Assembly (NCBI RefSeq): GCF_000743715.1
Contig: NZ_JQEY01000024.1
Coordinates: 1 to 37,849, forward strand
Reading direction: 5' to 3'
Length of the DNA stretch: 37,849 bases
From: Palleronia rufa
GTDB taxonomy: Bacteria; Pseudomonadota; Alphaproteobacteria; Rhodobacterales; Rhodobacteraceae
Shown: positions 8,734-16,016 of the stretch, in pieces
Layout of the letters: each line of letters opens with the position of its first letter
How positions within the stretch are numbered: the first letter of the stretch is position 1
Translations under genes and position numbers: made by a program
Notes under the pieces: generated by a model
Told to the model about the DNA's origin: nothing
What the model saw: only the letters and a program-made list of their open reading frames with translations
Databases searched by the model: none

Positions 8734-8762
8734 ATAATACCCAAGGCCGTGCGGATGAAAAC
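8734..8762 (-). promoter_or_regulatory. Promoter candidate for leuL-leuA
   Basis: On the minus strand TATTAT (8739-8734) is a good -10 hexamer; GTTTTC (8762-8757) lies 17 nt upstream as a weak -35. The predicted start of transcription falls on or next to the ATG of the leader peptide. It lies between the DUF1638 stop and leuL, giving leuA its own promoter. Confidence 0.45.
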
Positions 8763-8771
8763 CCCCGACGG

Positions 8772-9440
8772 TCAGGCGCGCGCCAGGGCCGATCCCAGGT
8801 CGCCACAGCCCGTCGCCCGCCGCTCGTAGTCCAGGCCAAGGCGCCGTGCGGCAGCCCGGGCGGCGGCGTCCAGGTGCGGGTCCTCGGTCTGGGCCAGATA
8901 CACGACCTTGTCGTAATGCCCGAAATAGGCCTCGCGCAGCTCGGGGTGGCGGTCGAGTCCCAGGGGACGGATCACGAAGGCGTCGAACTGCCGGGCCAGG
9001 AAATCGGTCAGGTAGAAGGCGCCGATCTCCTCGTCATGGGCAAGGAACCGGTCGACCCCCTCGTAGAAGGCGTAGCAATGGGGGCCGGGCAGGCGGTCCA
9101 GCCCGTAGTCTTCGCAAAGCGCGTCGATGCCGCCGCCGCTGCCGCAGTCGCCGTAGCCGATCAGGATGCGGTCGTAGCGGGGGCGGTGGGTCTCGATCGC
9201 GGCGCGCAGGGCAGGGGCGATGCGGTCGGGCGTGTTGTGCAGGATCGCGGGCAGGCAGGCGAGGTCCATGTGTGCCCAGCCGTTCAGCCGGATCAGGTCC
9301 GCGATCTCGCGCGCGAGCGCACCGCAGGCCAGCACCAGCACCCGGCCCGTGCCCGTCGGCGCCAGCCCGTCCGAGTTCAGCGCGTCGTCGGGCGCAGTCA
9401 TCCCCCCCGGCGCGCCGGACGGATCACCGGGCAGGCTCAT
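8772..9440 (-). CDS. DUF1638 family protein
   Basis: A 222-aa cytoplasmic protein. After a Gly/Pro-rich start, the core begins with VLVLACGALAREIADL, then VLHNTPD-like ILHNTPDRIAPALRAAI, RILIGYGDCGSGGGID, and a late YLAQTEDPHLDAAARAAA segment, the pattern of the DUF1638 family. That family is found next to corrinoid methyltransferase genes, as it is here (the corrinoid protein at 9688-10389). Several conserved Cys (in ACGA, GDCGSGGG, and the C-terminal GCGDLG) could bind a metal, but this is inference. I chose ATG 9440 because it overlaps the upstream small gene's stop as ATGA; a second ATG at 9401 is possible. Biochemical function is unknown. Confidence 0.85.
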   Translation of the reverse strand: MSLPGDPSGAPGGMTAPDDALNSDGLAPTGTGRVLVLACGALAREIADLIRLNGWAHMDLACLPAILHNTPDRIAPALRAAIETHRPRYDRILIGYGDCGSGGGIDALCEDYGLDRLPGPHCYAFYEGVDRFLAHDEEIGAFYLTDFLARQFDAFVIRPLGLDRHPELREAYFGHYDKVVYLAQTEDPHLDAAARAAARRLGLDYERRATGCGDLGSALARA

Positions 9441-9592
9441 CCCGCCCGGCGCGCCAGCACGGCGGCCGCCATCGCAAGCGGCAGGGCGACCGACAGGCCG
9501 ATCCCCGGCCCAAGCCAGAGCGCGGCGCCCACGGTGAGGCCGGCGGCGAGCAGGACCGACAGGATCAGAGTGAGGAGGACGCGGAAGGGCAT
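9437..9592 (-). CDS. 51-aa two-helix membrane protein
   Basis: The short frame starts MPFRVLLTLILSVLLAAG and ends LAMAAAVLARRAG. It contains two hydrophobic segments (about 5-26 and 31-47) separated by a GPG turn, with a basic C-terminal tail, so both ends probably face the cytoplasm. Its TGA overlaps the ATG of DUF1638 (ATGA), indicating translational coupling. It lies 95 nt downstream of the corrinoid-protein gene. I do not recognise a family. The coupling makes a real gene likely, and a job linked to the corrinoid/DUF1638 pair (for example anchoring or cobalamin handling) is only a guess. Confidence 0.7.
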   Translation of the reverse strand: MPFRVLLTLILSVLLAAGLTVGAALWLGPGIGLSVALPLAMAAAVLARRAG

Positions 9593-9687
9593 GGCGCTTA
9601 CATGGGCATGGAGGGTCGCCGCGGCAACGGTTTCGCCGCCGATCCGCCGGGGTCGAGCCGCAGGCGCCCGCGACCCGCAAACATGCG

Positions 9688-10389
<702 letters not shown>

Positions 10390-10529
10390 GACTGCCTCGC
10401 GCCATCCGGGTTTCCGCCACCTGCGCGCGCCGGGCGCCCGCGGTCTGATCGGTTTCCGACCTGACTTGGCCTGTTGGCGACACGCGGTCAAATGCGCATT
10501 GCACATGAAGGTCATGAGGCGGCGGGGGG

Positions 10530-10558
10530 TTCCAAATGTTCCGCCTCTGTTCTATGAT
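10530..10558 (+). promoter_or_regulatory. Promoter candidate for the radical SAM gene
   Basis: TTCCAA (10530-10535) and TATGAT (10553-10558) are 17 nt apart. Only 5 nt separate the -10 from the ATG at 10564, so the transcript would be leaderless; no Shine-Dalgarno sequence is visible before that ATG. Confidence 0.35.
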
Positions 10559-10563
10559 GCGCC

Positions 10564-11640
10564 ATGTCCGACCGAATGCCACCACGCCACCGGATCCGCG
10601 CCCGCGGCACGGCGGAAGATCCACCAACCCGGTTCGACGCCCACGCGCGCGAAACGGTCGACGACGGCTGGACGCCGGAGGAGCCGCCGTTCGCCCGGAC
10701 CGAGGTTTCGATCGAGCGTCCGCGCGCCGTCATCGCGCGCAACACGTCCCCGGACATTTCCTTCGACCGCTCGATCAATCCGTACCGGGGCTGCGAACAC
10801 GGCTGCATCTACTGTTTCGCGCGGCCCACCCACGGGTACCTGGGGCTGTCCCCGGGCCTCGACTTCGAGACCAAGCTGATCGCCCGTCCCGATGCCCCGC
10901 GCGTGCTCGAACGACAGCTTCGCGCGCGCGCCTACCGGCCCGACGTGATCGCGCTGGGCACCAACACGGATCCCTACCAGCCGATCGAGCGTGACCGGCG
11001 CATCATGCGCGGCGTGCTGGAGGTGCTGCAGCGGTTCCGCCATCCGCTGACCATCGCCACCAAGGGCACGATGATCGAGCGCGACATCGACATTCTGGCG
11101 GAGATGAGCGGTACGGGTCTGGCACGGGCGGGGATCAGCGTGACCACGCTGGACCGGGATCTGGCCCGCAGCCTGGAACCCCGGGTGCCCAGTCCCGCCC
11201 AGCGCCTGCGCGCGATAGAGCGGCTGGCGCGGGCGGGCGTAGAAACCCGCGTGATGGTCAGCCCCGTCATTCCCGGCCTGACCGACCATGAGGTGGAGCG
11301 GATCCTCGGCGCGGCCCGGGATGCGGGCGCGGTCGCGGCCAGCTGGATCATGCTGCGGCTGCCCTATGAGGTCGCAGGCCTGTTCGAGGACTGGCTGGAG
11401 CGCATGGTACCCGACCGCAAGGCCAAGGTGCTGGCGCGGGTCCGCGAGATGCACGGCGGTGCGCTCTATGCCGCGGACTGGGGCCACCGGATGCGTGGTG
11501 AGGGTCTGCACGCAGAGCTCATCGCGAAGCGCTTCGATCTGGCGCGCCGCCGGCTGGGGCTGGCCGATACGCTGCCGCCGCTCCGCCGCGACCTGTTCGA
11601 GGTGCCGCTCGCCACGGATCGCCAGGCATCGCTGTTCTGA
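10564..11640 (+). CDS. PA0069-family radical SAM protein
   Basis: A 358-aa cytoplasmic protein. NPYRGCEHGCIYCFARPTH (72-90) holds the radical SAM cluster Cys77, Cys81 and Cys84; the spacing and surrounding residues match the Rv2578c/PA0069 branch, which is related to spore photoproduct lyase. LGTNTDPYQPIE and TKGTMIERDIDIL follow as conserved barrel strands, and IMLRLPYEVAGLFEDWL is near the C-terminal third. The substrate is unknown for the family. The gene is divergent from the corrinoid gene, with 174 bp between them, and convergent with bmt. The overlap of gene neighbourhoods with corrinoid methyl transfer may be chance. Confidence 0.92.
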   Translation: MSDRMPPRHRIRARGTAEDPPTRFDAHARETVDDGWTPEEPPFARTEVSIERPRAVIARNTSPDISFDRSINPYRGCEHGCIYCFARPTHGYLGLSPGLDFETKLIARPDAPRVLERQLRARAYRPDVIALGTNTDPYQPIERDRRIMRGVLEVLQRFRHPLTIATKGTMIERDIDILAEMSGTGLARAGISVTTLDRDLARSLEPRVPSPAQRLRAIERLARAGVETRVMVSPVIPGLTDHEVERILGAARDAGAVAASWIMLRLPYEVAGLFEDWLERMVPDRKAKVLARVREMHGGALYAADWGHRMRGEGLHAELIAKRFDLARRRLGLADTLPPLRRDLFEVPLATDRQASLF

Positions 11641-11672
11641 AACCCTCGCGCCCCCGCTGGATGTGCAAATGG

Positions 11673-11703
11673 TGCCCCCTGCCATGTAGATGAGGCGGGG
11701 GCA
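11673..11703 (+). terminator. GC-rich hairpin downstream of the radical SAM gene
   Basis: A stem of ten pairs with one bulged T joins TGCCCCCTGCC to GGCGGGGGCA around a 10-nt loop, starting 33 nt after the stop codon. There is no U-tract, so termination would not be classical. Confidence 0.4.
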
Positions 11704-11976
11704 CTGACGCCCCCGCGCCCGCGCGGGATGTGCAAGGCAGGGGCGCCAGGCTCCCCGCTCCGCGCCCGCGCCGACACGCGGGGGCCCTCTCCGAAGGCAG
11801 GGGTGGCTGCGGACGACACGCCATGATCCTTCTGCCTCCACATCCATTCGTTTCGCGCCCCAGGGATCGTTCGCGCAACGGGACTGGCCTGCCAGCCTGC
11901 GCCCTGGCACCTATCCTCGCCATTCACCGCAGCCGTCCGGCACCTCGGCCCCCCGGCGGGGCGCTCCTTCATCTTT

Positions 11977-12016
11977 CCCGAAATATCCCGGGGAGCGCGA
12001 GGGGCAGCGCCCCTCG
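11977..12016 (-). repeat. Hairpin plus CCCGGGATATTTCGGG block
   Basis: On the bmt strand an 8-bp stem with a 3-nt loop (12016-11998) is followed by a CCCCGGGATATTTCGGG block (11993-11977). From memory, a GC hairpin followed by CCCGGGATATTT recurs downstream of many Rhodobacteraceae genes, so this is probably one copy of a dispersed 3'-end element. It lies about 165 nt past the bmt stop. Only one copy is seen in this window. Confidence 0.45.
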
Positions 12017-12180
12017 TCAGCCGTCGCCGCGAAGCGATCCGCCGCCATTCTGCGCGACCGTCGCCGGGACGCGCCTTCAGGGGCGCTTCCGCCTGTCCGA
12101 AACGGCCTTCCGCCGGACGGGTCGCTCTTCGCAACGCCTGCACTCTGCCCGGCTGCGAAACTCCGCAACCGGAGCGTGTC

Positions 12181-13203
12181 CTAGCCGGCGCCCGCTCCGC
12201 GCCTCCGGCCGCGGCGCTCGCGCTTGGGACCGTCGTCGGTGGTGCCGTCCGTGGCCGACGAGAACCCGCCCAAAGCCGCAACGATTCGGTCCAGGGACGG
12301 GGCGTCGCCGCGGGGGCGGGTCTCCAGCGCCTCGCGCATGGCGCGCAGATGCTCCGGTGTCGTGCCGCAGCAGCCGCCGATGATCGTGGCGCCGCAGTCG
12401 CGCGCCAGGGCGGCGTAGTCGGCCATCACCTCCGGTGTGCCGTCGTAGTGGATGTGGCCCTCGACATATTTGGGGATCCCCGCGTTGCCCTTGGCGATGA
12501 TCGGTCGCGTCGCGCCGGCTTCGGCAAAGCCGAGCACCGTGCGCAGCAGGTCCGATGCGCCGGTTCCGCAATTCGCCCCGAACGCCAACGGCGCGGGATC
12601 GAGCTTGCCGACCATCTTCACCATGTCCACGGAGGTGGTGCCCATCATCGTCCGGCCCGCGGTGTCGAAGCTCATGGTGCCGCAGTAGGGCAGGCCCACC
12701 CGGCCGGCGGCCTCTGCCGCGGCGCGGTATTCCTCGGGCGCCGAGATGGTCTCGATCCACAGCACGTCGACGCCGCCGGCCTTCAGCCCGGCCGCCTGCT
12801 CCTCGAACATCTGCACCGCGGTGGCGTAGGTCAGGGTGCCCAACGGCGCCATGACCTCTCCGGTCGGACCCATGGAACCCGCCACCACGACCGTGCGGCC
12901 CGCCGCATCGGCGATCTCGCGGCCGATCTCGGCGCCGACGCGGTTCAGCTCCGCCACCCGGTCCTGCGCGTCATGCAGCTTCAGGCGCGCGGCATTGCCG
13001 CCGAAGGTATTGGTCAGGAACAGATCCGATCCCGCCTCTACGGGGCCGCGATAGAGCGCGCGGATATTGTCGGGCGCATCGACGTTCCAAAGCTCCGGGC
13101 TGTCGCCCGAAGACAGCCCCATGTTGAAAAGCGTGGTCCCGGTGGCGCCATCGGCCAGGATCCAGTCGCGGGTCGATAGCATCCGGGAGAGGGCGTCGGT
13201 CAT
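12181..13203 (-). CDS. bmt: Homocysteine S-methyltransferase (betaine-homocysteine methyltransferase family)
   Basis: A 340-aa single-domain enzyme that moves a methyl group to homocysteine to give methionine. It has ILADGATGTTLF at the barrel start (15-26), NTFGGN (65-70), and the zinc site made by Cys212 (GANCG) and Cys278-Cys279 (GGCCG), which activates the homocysteine thiol. The C-terminal 25 residues are a basic Arg/Lys/Gly tail. The enzyme matches the Hcy-binding half of MetH. With the corrinoid carrier at 9688-10389 nearby, methyl-cobalamin is a likelier donor than betaine, but betaine or another methyl donor cannot be excluded. An AAAGGA ribosome site precedes the ATG. It lies 90 bp after the zeta-subunit gene on the same strand. 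Confidence 0.92.
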   Translation of the reverse strand: MTDALSRMLSTRDWILADGATGTTLFNMGLSSGDSPELWNVDAPDNIRALYRGPVEAGSDLFLTNTFGGNAARLKLHDAQDRVAELNRVGAEIGREIADAAGRTVVVAGSMGPTGEVMAPLGTLTYATAVQMFEEQAAGLKAGGVDVLWIETISAPEEYRAAAEAAGRVGLPYCGTMSFDTAGRTMMGTTSVDMVKMVGKLDPAPLAFGANCGTGASDLLRTVLGFAEAGATRPIIAKGNAGIPKYVEGHIHYDGTPEVMADYAALARDCGATIIGGCCGTTPEHLRAMREALETRPRGDAPSLDRIVAALGGFSSATDGTTDDGPKRERRGRRRGAGAG

Positions 13204-13293
13204 GGTCGGTCCTTTTCGGTCACGCGCGCGGACATGGCAGATGCCGTGGCGCAGCGCAAATGCGGATGTCTCATGGAGATGATGCGGATCGCC

Positions 13294-13623
13294 TCAGTCA
13301 GGCGGCGGCCGCGACATGCCTTGGGCCGAGAGCTGCGCCGCCGCCTCCGCCTCCAGTTCGGCGGCGCGCGCCGCGATGTCGGACGGATCGCGGCCCAGCG
13401 TCTGTGCCACGGCGTCGAACAGCGCGGCCTCTCCCTCCGGCTCGAAGTCGCGCTTGACCAGCTCGCGGATGCGGGCGGCGCGGGCGTCGCCCGCCAGCCC
13501 CTCCTGGTCCGCGGCCCATTCCGCCAGAAGCCGGTTGCGCCGGGCGCGCAGGCGCAGCCGCTGCTCGGCCCGGTTGGCCCATTCCGCCTCGAAGGCGCGC
13601 TCGCGGTCGTCGAAGATGCTCAT
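13294..13623 (-). CDS. F1Fo-ATPase inhibitor subunit zeta (DUF1476)
   Basis: A 109-aa helical protein beginning [17 protein letters not shown], the hallmark start of DUF1476. In Paracoccus denitrificans this family is the zeta subunit, which blocks ATP hydrolysis by F1Fo-ATP synthase through its N-terminal arm. The rest is a charged helical bundle ([16 protein letters not shown]..., REKVKRDF-like [12 protein letters not shown]), with an Ala/Glu-rich C-terminus. The ATG at 13623 is chosen because the family starts exactly at MS-FDDRE; an in-frame start 12 codons upstream would add residues the family lacks. It is divergent from purC, an arrangement common in Rhodobacterales. Confidence 0.92.
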   Translation of the reverse strand: MSIFDDRERAFEAEWANRAEQRLRLRARRNRLLAEWAADQEGLAGDARAARIRELVKRDFEPEGEAALFDAVAQTLGRDPSDIAARAAELEAEAAAQLSAQGMSRPPPD

Positions 13624-13667
13624 GATTCGCATCATGCGCCCGATCGGCCGCCCTTCCAAGGGTCAGC

Positions 13668-13696
13668 TTGCCGGGTCCGGGGCGATGGCCTATAGG
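13668..13696 (+). promoter_or_regulatory. Promoter candidate for purC operon
   Basis: TTGCCG (13668-13673) and TATAGG (13691-13696) are 17 nt apart, a good sigma70 arrangement. Transcription would start near 13703, giving a leader of about 24 nt before the purC ATG with GGGGA as ribosome site. Confidence 0.55.
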
Positions 13697-13726
13697 CGGA
13701 CGCGAACATTCCATCGGGGACCATGC

Positions 13727-14488
13727 ATGGCGCGCCGCAAGAAGATCTATGAGGGCAAGGCCAAGATCCTGTACGAAGGGCCGGAGCCGGGCACGCTGGT
13801 CCAGTACTTCAAGGACGACGCCACCGCCTTCAACGCGGAGAAGCGGGCCACCATCGACGGCAAGGGCGTACTCAACAACAGGTTGAGCGAGTTCTTCATG
13901 CGCGGCCTCACCCAGATCGGCGTGCCGAACCACTTCATCAAGCGGCTGAACATGCGTGAGCAGTTGATCCGCCAGGTCGAGATCATCCCGCTGGAGGTGA
14001 TCGTGCGCAACTTCGCCGCAGGCTCGCTTTCCACCCGGCTGGGCATGGCCGAGGGCACCGCTCTGCCGCGCCCGATCGTGGAGTTCTGCTACAAGGACGA
14101 CAAGCTGGGCGATCCGCTGGTCTCCGAAGAGCACATCACCGCCTTCGGCTGGGCGCAGCAGCAGGACCTGGACGACATGGTGGCGCTGGCGCTGCGGGTG
14201 AACGACTTCTTGTCGGGGGTGATGATGGCCGTCGGCATCAAGCTGGTGGACTTCAAGATCGAGATCGGACGGGTCTGGGACAACGACTTCCAGCGCCTGA
14301 TCGTGGCCGATGAGATCAGCCCGGATTCCTGCCGGCTATGGGACATCGAGACCGGCCAGAAGCTGGACAAGGACGTGTTCCGGCGCGATCTGGGCTCACT
14401 CTCGGACGCCTACACGGAGGTCGCGCGGCGGTTGGGGGTTCTGCCGTCGAACGTCACGCACGCGACCAAGCCGACGCTCATCAACTGA
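13727..14488 (+). CDS. purC: Phosphoribosylaminoimidazole-succinocarboxamide synthase
   Basis: PurC (SAICAR synthetase) joins CAIR and aspartate using ATP in purine synthesis. The 253-aa product begins [21 protein letters not shown], the glycine-rich nucleotide loop of the family, then [30 protein letters not shown], and the metal/substrate segment [33 protein letters not shown] (about 175-208). Length is normal. ATG 13727 gives the standard N-terminus; an ATG 4 nt upstream is out of frame. It heads an operon with purS, a 5'-nucleotidase-like gene and purQ. Confidence 0.97.
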   Translation: MARRKKIYEGKAKILYEGPEPGTLVQYFKDDATAFNAEKRATIDGKGVLNNRLSEFFMRGLTQIGVPNHFIKRLNMREQLIRQVEIIPLEVIVRNFAAGSLSTRLGMAEGTALPRPIVEFCYKDDKLGDPLVSEEHITAFGWAQQQDLDDMVALALRVNDFLSGVMMAVGIKLVDFKIEIGRVWDNDFQRLIVADEISPDSCRLWDIETGQKLDKDVFRRDLGSLSDAYTEVARRLGVLPSNVTHATKPTLIN

Positions 14489-14541
14489 CCGCGGCGCGGT
14501 GAAACCTGCGCCCTTGGGGGGCCGCATCCGGGGGAACGGGA

Positions 14542-14772
14542 ATGAAGGCACGGGTGATCGTGATGTTGAAGTCGGGCGTTCTGGATCCCCAGGGCGAGGC
14601 GATCCGCCACGCGCTGGGCGCCATGGGCTTTGATCGGGTCGAGGGGGTGCGTCAGGGCAAGGTGATCGAACTGGATCTGGCCGAGGACACGACCGACCCC
14701 GAGATTGCCGAGATGTGCGAGCGTTTGCTGGCCAACACCGTGATCGAGAGCTACCGGATAGAGCGGGTCTGA
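14542..14772 (+). CDS. purS: Phosphoribosylformylglycinamidine synthase subunit PurS
   Basis: PurS is the small dimeric subunit that links PurQ and PurL in the three-part FGAM synthase and helps pass ammonia between them. The 76-aa product has the family pattern: VIVMLKSGVLDPQGEAIRHAL, then VRQGKVIEL and the C-terminal CERLLANTVIESYRIE. A G-rich ribosome site (GGGGAACGGGA) lies just before the ATG. Its TGA overlaps the next gene's ATG (TGATG), so the two are translationally coupled. PurL is not in the window. Confidence 0.96.
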   Translation: MKARVIVMLKSGVLDPQGEAIRHALGAMGFDRVEGVRQGKVIELDLAEDTTDPEIAEMCERLLANTVIESYRIERV

Positions 14773-15314
14773 TGCGCATCGCCGTCGACATGGACGAGGT
14801 GCTTTGCGACACCCACGCCGCCAAGGCGGCGCTGTTCCGCACAGAGGGGTTCGACTGGAACGACGACGACCTCAGGGGCCGCAAGCTTCAGGACATCGCC
14901 CCGCGTGAGACGAGCGCCGCGGTGGAATGCGTGATGTCCCGCGGTCTGTTCTTCGCCGGCCTGGCGGTGATCGACGGCGCGCGGGACGGCTTGCGCGCGC
15001 TCCACGACCGGCATGAGGTCTATATCGCCACCGCGGCGATGGAATACCCGGCCTCCTGCGGGCACAAGATCGCCTGGATGCAGCGCAACTTTCCGTTCAT
15101 CGACCCGATGAACATCGTTCTGTGCGGCGACAAGAGCATCCTGAACGCGGACGTGCTGATCGACGACTCTCCGCGACATTTCGAACGGTTCGCGGGCGTC
15201 GGCGTCTGTTTCTCCGCCCTGCACAACATGGGCCAGACCGTGGACCACCGCGCCGAAAGCTGGGCGGATGTGCCGGCTCTCCTGGATCGGATCGAACGGG
15301 ACCTGGCCGCATGA
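14772..15314 (+). CDS. 5'(3')-deoxyribonucleotidase-like HAD phosphatase
   Basis: A 180-aa cytoplasmic protein. [11 protein letters not shown] (3-13) is the HAD motif I (nucleophile Asp6 and acid Asp8). A central [10 protein letters not shown] segment corresponds to motif II and [12 protein letters not shown] to motif IV, as in the NT5C (PF06941) family of 5'-nucleotidases that remove phosphate from (deoxy)nucleoside monophosphates. The start overlaps the purS stop (TGATG) and the stop overlaps the purQ start (ATGA), so it sits firmly inside the purine operon. That position suggests a role in nucleotide balance or in removing a damaged or surplus purine intermediate; the substrate is not shown by the sequence. 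Confidence 0.82.
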   Translation: MRIAVDMDEVLCDTHAAKAALFRTEGFDWNDDDLRGRKLQDIAPRETSAAVECVMSRGLFFAGLAVIDGARDGLRALHDRHEVYIATAAMEYPASCGHKIAWMQRNFPFIDPMNIVLCGDKSILNADVLIDDSPRHFERFAGVGVCFSALHNMGQTVDHRAESWADVPALLDRIERDLAA

Positions 15315-15979
15315 AGGCCGCCGTCGTCGTCTTTCCCGGATCCAACTGCGACCGCGACCTGGCCGTCGCGTTCCGCGCCGCCGGCTTCGACACGGCGATG
15401 GTCTGGCACAAGGAGACCACGCTGCCCGACGGCATCGACGTGGTCGGCGTCCCGGGCGGTTTCTCTTACGGCGACTACCTGCGGTCGGGCGCCATCGCGG
15501 CGCGGGCGCCGGTCTGCCGGGCGGTGGCGGACCACGCGGTGCGCGGCGGCTACGTGTTGGGAATATGCAATGGTTTCCAGGTTTTGACAGAGACCGGCCT
15601 GCTGCCCGGCGCGCTGATGCGCAACACCGGGATCAAGTATATCTGCCGCACCGTGCCGCTGGTGGTGGGACCGGCCGACAGTCCCTTCACCGCGCAGTAC
15701 GAGGCGGGCGAGACGATCCGCATTCCGATCGCCCACCATGACGGCAACTACACCGCCGCACCCGACGTCCTGGCCCGCATCCGCGACGAAGGGCGCGTGG
15801 CTTTCGCCTATGGCGATAACCCCAACGGCTCGGCCCATGACATCGCCGGGGTTCTCAGCGACAACCGTCGCGTGCTGGGGATGATGCCGCACCCCGAGCG
15901 CGCGGCCGATCCCGCGCTCGGCGGGACGGACGGTCGGCGGCTCTTCGCCGGGTTGGCGGGGGAGTTCGCCGCCGCTTGA
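15311..15979 (+). CDS. purQ: Phosphoribosylformylglycinamidine synthase subunit PurQ
   Basis: PurQ is the glutaminase subunit of FGAM synthase, supplying ammonia to PurL. The 222-aa class I amidotransferase has [10 protein letters not shown] at the start, [14 protein letters not shown], the nucleophile elbow [10 protein letters not shown] (Cys about 86), IAHHDGNY, and the catalytic His-Glu in MMPHPERA near residue 197. Length is normal. The ATG overlaps the stop of the upstream phosphatase gene as ATGA. It is the last pur gene here; dctB follows after 37 nt, apparently from its own promoter. Confidence 0.97.
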   Translation: MKAAVVVFPGSNCDRDLAVAFRAAGFDTAMVWHKETTLPDGIDVVGVPGGFSYGDYLRSGAIAARAPVCRAVADHAVRGGYVLGICNGFQVLTETGLLPGALMRNTGIKYICRTVPLVVGPADSPFTAQYEAGETIRIPIAHHDGNYTAAPDVLARIRDEGRVAFAYGDNPNGSAHDIAGVLSDNRRVLGMMPHPERAADPALGGTDGRRLFAGLAGEFAAA

Positions 15980-15981
15980 AC

Positions 15982-16010
15982 TTGTTGCGGAGCGCCGGCT
16001 TGGATAGAAT
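15982..16010 (+). promoter_or_regulatory. Promoter candidate for dctBD
   Basis: TTGTTG (15982-15987) and TAGAAT (16005-16010) are exactly 17 nt apart, a strong sigma70 match. Six nt separate the -10 from the ATG at 16017, so the predicted first base of the message is the A of the start codon. It lies immediately after the purQ stop codon (15977-15979). Confidence 0.55.
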
Positions 16011-16016
16011 CCGGCC

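Larger units (their letters stand above)
11641..12180. other. Long intergenic region with hairpins between convergent genes
   Basis: No gene is visible. Near the left end the decamer GGATGTGCAA occurs twice (near 11659 and 11728), each beside a C-run of the type CGCCCCCGC. A hairpin pairs TGCCCCC-GCC (11673-11683) with GGCGGGGGCA (11694-11703). A second pairs CGAGGGGC (11998-12005) with GCCCCTCG (12009-12016) next to a CCCGAAATATCCCGGGG block (11977-11993). The region separates the radical SAM gene from bmt, and the hairpins may stop transcription from both sides. Confidence 0.6.

Noticed and set aside
6823-8829. 668-codon plus-strand frame opposite leuA
   Set aside because: LeuA motifs on the minus strand are complete; the plus frame is a shadow rich in Arg, His and Gly.
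11977-12016. Hairpin read as an intrinsic terminator for bmt
   Set aside because: It lies about 165 nt past the stop and lacks a U-tract, so it is listed as a repeat element and not as a terminator.
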